Shown piece after piece: positions 61,342-64,000 of a DNA stretch of 64,000 nucleotides; within the stretch, counting starts at the first letter, position 1; each line of letters opens with the position of its first letter. The notes under the pieces were generated by a model. That model was not told the DNA's origin, did no database searches, and saw only the letters and a program-made list of their open reading frames with translations. The translations under genes and the position numbers were made by a program. The DNA is from Paraphaeosphaeria minitans (Eukaryota; Ascomycota; Dothideomycetes; Pleosporales; Didymosphaeriaceae): positions 248,001 to 312,000 of the forward strand of contig WJXW01000009.1 in the NCBI GenBank assembly GCA_015832175.1, read 5' to 3'.

Positions 61342-61693
61342 AATACCTAGAGATTCCGCAAACGTTCGCAGGAGGGCATACCTCTAATACCTAGAGATTT
61401 AGTAGATATTTATAGGAGAGTATGCCTCTAATACCTAGAGATTTAGTAGACGTTTATAGGAGAGCATGCCTCTAATACCTAAAGATTTAGTAAACGTTTG
61501 TAGGAGAGTATGCCTCTAATACCTAGAGATTTAGTAGACGTTTATAGGAGGGTATACCTCTAATACCTAGAAATTTAGTAGATATTTATAGGAGGGCATG
61601 CCTTTAATACCTAGAAATTTAATAGATATTTATAGGAGGGCATGCCTCCAATACCTAGAGATTTCGCAAACGTTCCCGGCAGTGCATGACTCC
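61342..61693. repeat. 44-bp minisatellite, eight copies, with transition-only variation
   Basis: Each unit starts aatacctagagatt and ends with a gcctct-like phrase. The outer copies contain the GC-richer core gcaaacgttcgcagg or similar, while inner copies have gtagatatttatagg or intermediates such as gtaaacgtttgtagg. Differences are nearly all C-to-T or G-to-A. The eight units of 44 nt fill 352 nt. Confidence 0.92.
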
Positions 61694-61719
61694 AATAGAT
61701 ACCTAGAGACTTTCGCAAA

Positions 61720-62082
61720 CGCAGGAACGCGTTCAAATGGTCAACGCAGGAGACGAGCTCAAATGGTCAACGCAGGAGACGAGCTCAAATGGTCAACGCA
61801 GGAGACGAGCTCAAATGGTCAACGCAGGAGACGAGCTCAAATGGTCAACGCAGGAGACGAGCTCAAATGGTCAACGCAGGAGACGAGCTCAAATGGTCAA
61901 CGCAGGAGACGAGCTCAAATGGTCAACGCAGGAGACGAGCTCAAATGGTCAACGCAGGAGACGAGCTCAAATGGTCAACGCGGGAGACGAGCTCAAATGG
62001 TCAACGCAGGAGACGAGCTCAAATGGTCAACGCAGGAGACGAGTTCAAATGGTCAACGCAGGAGACGGGTTCAAATGGTCCA
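61720..62082. repeat. 26-bp minisatellite, about 13 copies
   Basis: The unit is aggagacgagctcaaatggt followed by caacgc, almost perfect over 13 copies with rare changes (gcgggag, gagttc, gggttc). It lacks stop codons in any plus frame, so three overlapping open frames run through it; none is considered a gene. Confidence 0.95.
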
Positions 62083-62969
62083 AGTGAGTCAGACGGCAGA
62101 CAGGTGACTAGACACATCTTACCAGCTGGCGGTGGCTTGGAGACAATCCGTCCGCATGAGAGCCTCGAGCTCGGCTACTCACACCGTACCTACGGGTAGG
62201 CTGTGCCAATAACTCCTCTTTCGACGAGTCGACCAGTGAACCATGCTGCAAACAAAGCAATGCTCGGCGCCAAAGCATTGTAGTCTTGTGACACGGTCTT
62301 TTACTCTGCTGCCGTGGGGGCGAACCGGCGTGGGGAGCGTCTGGATACCGTGTCGTTTGTCGACGACGGCGACCATGCACGAGGCAGCCTTCCAGCGTGG
62401 CCTCGAGCGGTGTCGAGCGGTGTCAGCAGGGTCGAGCAGGGTCGAGCAGTGTCGCGCCGTCAGTGTCGAGCTGCATACTGTTAGGCCCCACAGGTTCTGC
62501 AGGCGTCCCGGCATCCTTCCTGCGCCGTCCAACATCTGAATGAGTCGCGATGGTCCGCATGTCGGTTCCGGTCCTGTGACGTCAATCAGTTGACCGGGTC
62601 CTTGGTCTTTGGTTCTTGGCCCGTGGTCCACAAACTGGGCAGCCTCACATCCTACTACTCGTACCGTACTGGCTTTCCGCGCCGGCTCCTATTGAGCCTG
62701 CCGTCGCCCGCAGCTGAGGATTCCCAACCCTTCCTATACATATTTAGCACTACTTTTAGACTGTCCTGCGAACCGGCGCACCTCACCGTCCGTCGCGCGC
62801 TGCATCTCGCTGCCGCCGCCAATCGCTACGCTTGCACTCGGCTGCTCACCGGGCTCCCGCGCCCTCCCCCGCCTCAGCCCAGTCAGATCCTCCATAGAAG
62901 AGCACTGCGAACGCTGCGTCACTACACTTCCGCCTGCCCGCCTGCCGCCTGCCGCCTGCCACTCACCGT

Positions 62970-63165
62970 TCACCGTTCACCACTCACCACTCACCACTCA
63001 CCACTCACCACTCACCACTCACCACTCACCACTCACCACTCACGAGTCACCACTCACCACTCATTACTTATTACTCACCACTCACCACTCACCACTCACC
63101 ACTCACCACTCACCACTCACCACTCACCACTCACCACTCACCACTCACCACCCACCACTCACCAC
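62970..63165. repeat. 7-bp (CACCACT)n minisatellite, about 27 copies
   Basis: Repeats of caccact with occasional variants (cgagtca, cattactta in the middle). It ends about 120 nt before the start codon of the DUF3824-like gene, so it lies in that gene's promoter or 5' UTR. Confidence 0.93.
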
Positions 63166-63286
63166 CCATCACTCTCACCGCACCAGATCGCCGCCCACTG
63201 GCCCTGCACCTACATATAAACACCATACTCGCGATACAGGGTCCTCTCGGCCCGCAGCCTAACACCCAACACCCCGCTATCGCGCC

Positions 63287-64000
63287 ATGTCGACCATATT
63301 TCGAGACCGGGAGCGGGAGCGGGAGCGTGACTGGGAGACGGGCTCCCACGGTGGACGCAGTTACACGACAGTGAAGCGCTACAAGATCCCCGACAACGCA
63401 CTTGAGGAGGACCGCTACGAGTCGGAAATGCGCCTCGTGCACCGCGAACGACCGCACCACGAGGATATCGAAGAGCGCAGAGAGGTGCGCAGGTACACAG
63501 TCGACGACCACCACCACGACCACGGCGACCGCGAAGTCCGAGAGTACCGCTTTGTCGAGCGCGAGCGTGAACGCGAGGTCGAGCGTGACCCCTCACCCCG
63601 CCGCGAGATCCGCGAGTACCGCATCGAGCGCGAAGTGGAGCGCTCGCCGTCCCCGGTCAGAGAGTATCGTGTGGAACGTCAAGTGGAGCGCGAGCTCGAC
63701 CGCGATCCCTACTCGCTCGAACGTTACTCAAGATCCACCGAGTTCTTCCGTCCGGAGCCTCAGCAGCCACAACCTATCATTATCCGCAACGAGGCCCCGC
63801 AGCCCATCATTCTTCAAGAGTCAGCCCCTCAGCAGGTCATCATCCGACGAGAAGAGCCCTCATACGAGCTCGTTGAGCGGGTCGAAGACCGACAGGTTGC
63901 CCGGCGCGAGCCTCGCAGAGACGAAGACTATTACTACGAGCGAAAGGTCAAGGAGATCGACCGCGGTGGCCGCCGCGAAGAGAGCTACTACGATGAGCGC
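63287..64000 (+). CDS. Charged DUF3824-like protein, N-terminal 238 aa, cut by window end
   Basis: ATG 63287 opens MSTIFRDRERERERDWETGS, then SYTTVKRYKIPDNALEEDRY and a very Arg/Glu-rich stretch with repeated REYRxERE-type phrases (REIREYRIEREVERSPSP, VREYRVERQVERELD). Further on are EPQQPQPIIIRNEAPQPIIL and DEDYYYERKVKEIDRGGRRE. The frame has no stop before the window edge. The opening and the REYR/VEREV repeats are typical of the DUF3824-containing proteins I recall from filamentous ascomycetes, whose function is unknown. The charge pattern predicts long single helices or disorder. No signal peptide is present. The C-terminal part, including any hydrophobic or glycine-rich tail, is outside the window. 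Confidence 0.85.
   Translation, partial: MSTIFRDRERERERDWETGSHGGRSYTTVKRYKIPDNALEEDRYESEMRLVHRERPHHEDIEERREVRRYTVDDHHHDHGDREVREYRFVEREREREVERDPSPRREIREYRIEREVERSPSPVREYRVERQVERELDRDPYSLERYSRSTEFFRPEPQQPQPIIIRNEAPQPIILQESAPQQVIIRREEPSYELVERVEDRQVARREPRRDEDYYYERKVKEIDRGGRREESYYDER

Larger units (their letters stand above)
59773..63286. other. 3.5-kb repeat-rich intergenic region
   Basis: Holds a GAA run (about 59994-60036) next to a duplicated agaagagctcactgtg phrase, a ccacg pentamer run near 60485-60510, and the four arrays listed separately at 60895, 61342, 61720 and 62970. All long frames here come from arrays or overlap antisense frames. No gene is supported. Confidence 0.6.

Noticed and set aside
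61598..62107. 169-codon plus frame with NGQRRRRAQMV-type repeats
   Set aside because: Generated by the 26-bp array; equivalent frames exist in all three phases.

Overview
The window looks like chromosomal DNA from a filamentous ascomycete (Pezizomycotina). The basis is genes split by short GT-AG introns (mostly 44-115 nt), single-gene transcription units on both strands, a bifunctional HIS7, Zn2Cys6 regulators, an RTA1-type protein and a DUF3824-like protein. Dothideomycetes is my best guess at class, but that is inference. Exon borders were read by eye from splice signals, reading frame and recalled family motifs; nothing was aligned. About 20 protein genes are supported, along with one clear pseudogene and many simple and tandem repeats.

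Layout. 1-9 kb: one serine/proline-rich conserved hypothetical gene (2743-4617), then repeat-rich non-coding DNA. 9-18 kb: an unknown five-exon gene, then an intronless bacterial-luciferase-type FMN monooxygenase, a DAL5/SEO1-type MFS transporter and a molybdenum-cofactor-sulfurase-like aminotransferase; these last three could form a small organosulfur-scavenging group. 20-27.7 kb: a secreted GH131-like protein, a divergent pair of ribosome-biogenesis genes (DIM1/IMP3), a small Cys-rich secreted protein and a cyclase-family enzyme. 28-36 kb: conserved core genes HIS7, NCS1 and MED4, then an intact Zn2Cys6 regulator. 38-48.5 kb: an FAD oxidase with an apparent frameshift, an intact cytochrome P450, a Zn2Cys6 regulator ruined by stops and frameshifts, and an RTA1-like membrane protein; this resembles a decaying secondary-metabolism or detoxification neighbourhood. 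49-64 kb: a coiled-coil membrane protein with a duplicated C-terminal tail, MRM2, a Gln-rich SSXT/Snf11-like protein, an acyltransferase-3 protein, and the start of a charged DUF3824-like protein cut by the window edge.

The housekeeping genes do not form a pathway, although DIM1, IMP3 and MRM2 all act on rRNA. The 54-63 kb part is unusually rich in micro- and minisatellites. One 44-bp array (61342-61693) differs between copies almost only by C-to-T and G-to-A changes, a pattern like repeat-induced point mutation. No complete transposon, tRNA, rRNA or CRISPR array was recognised.
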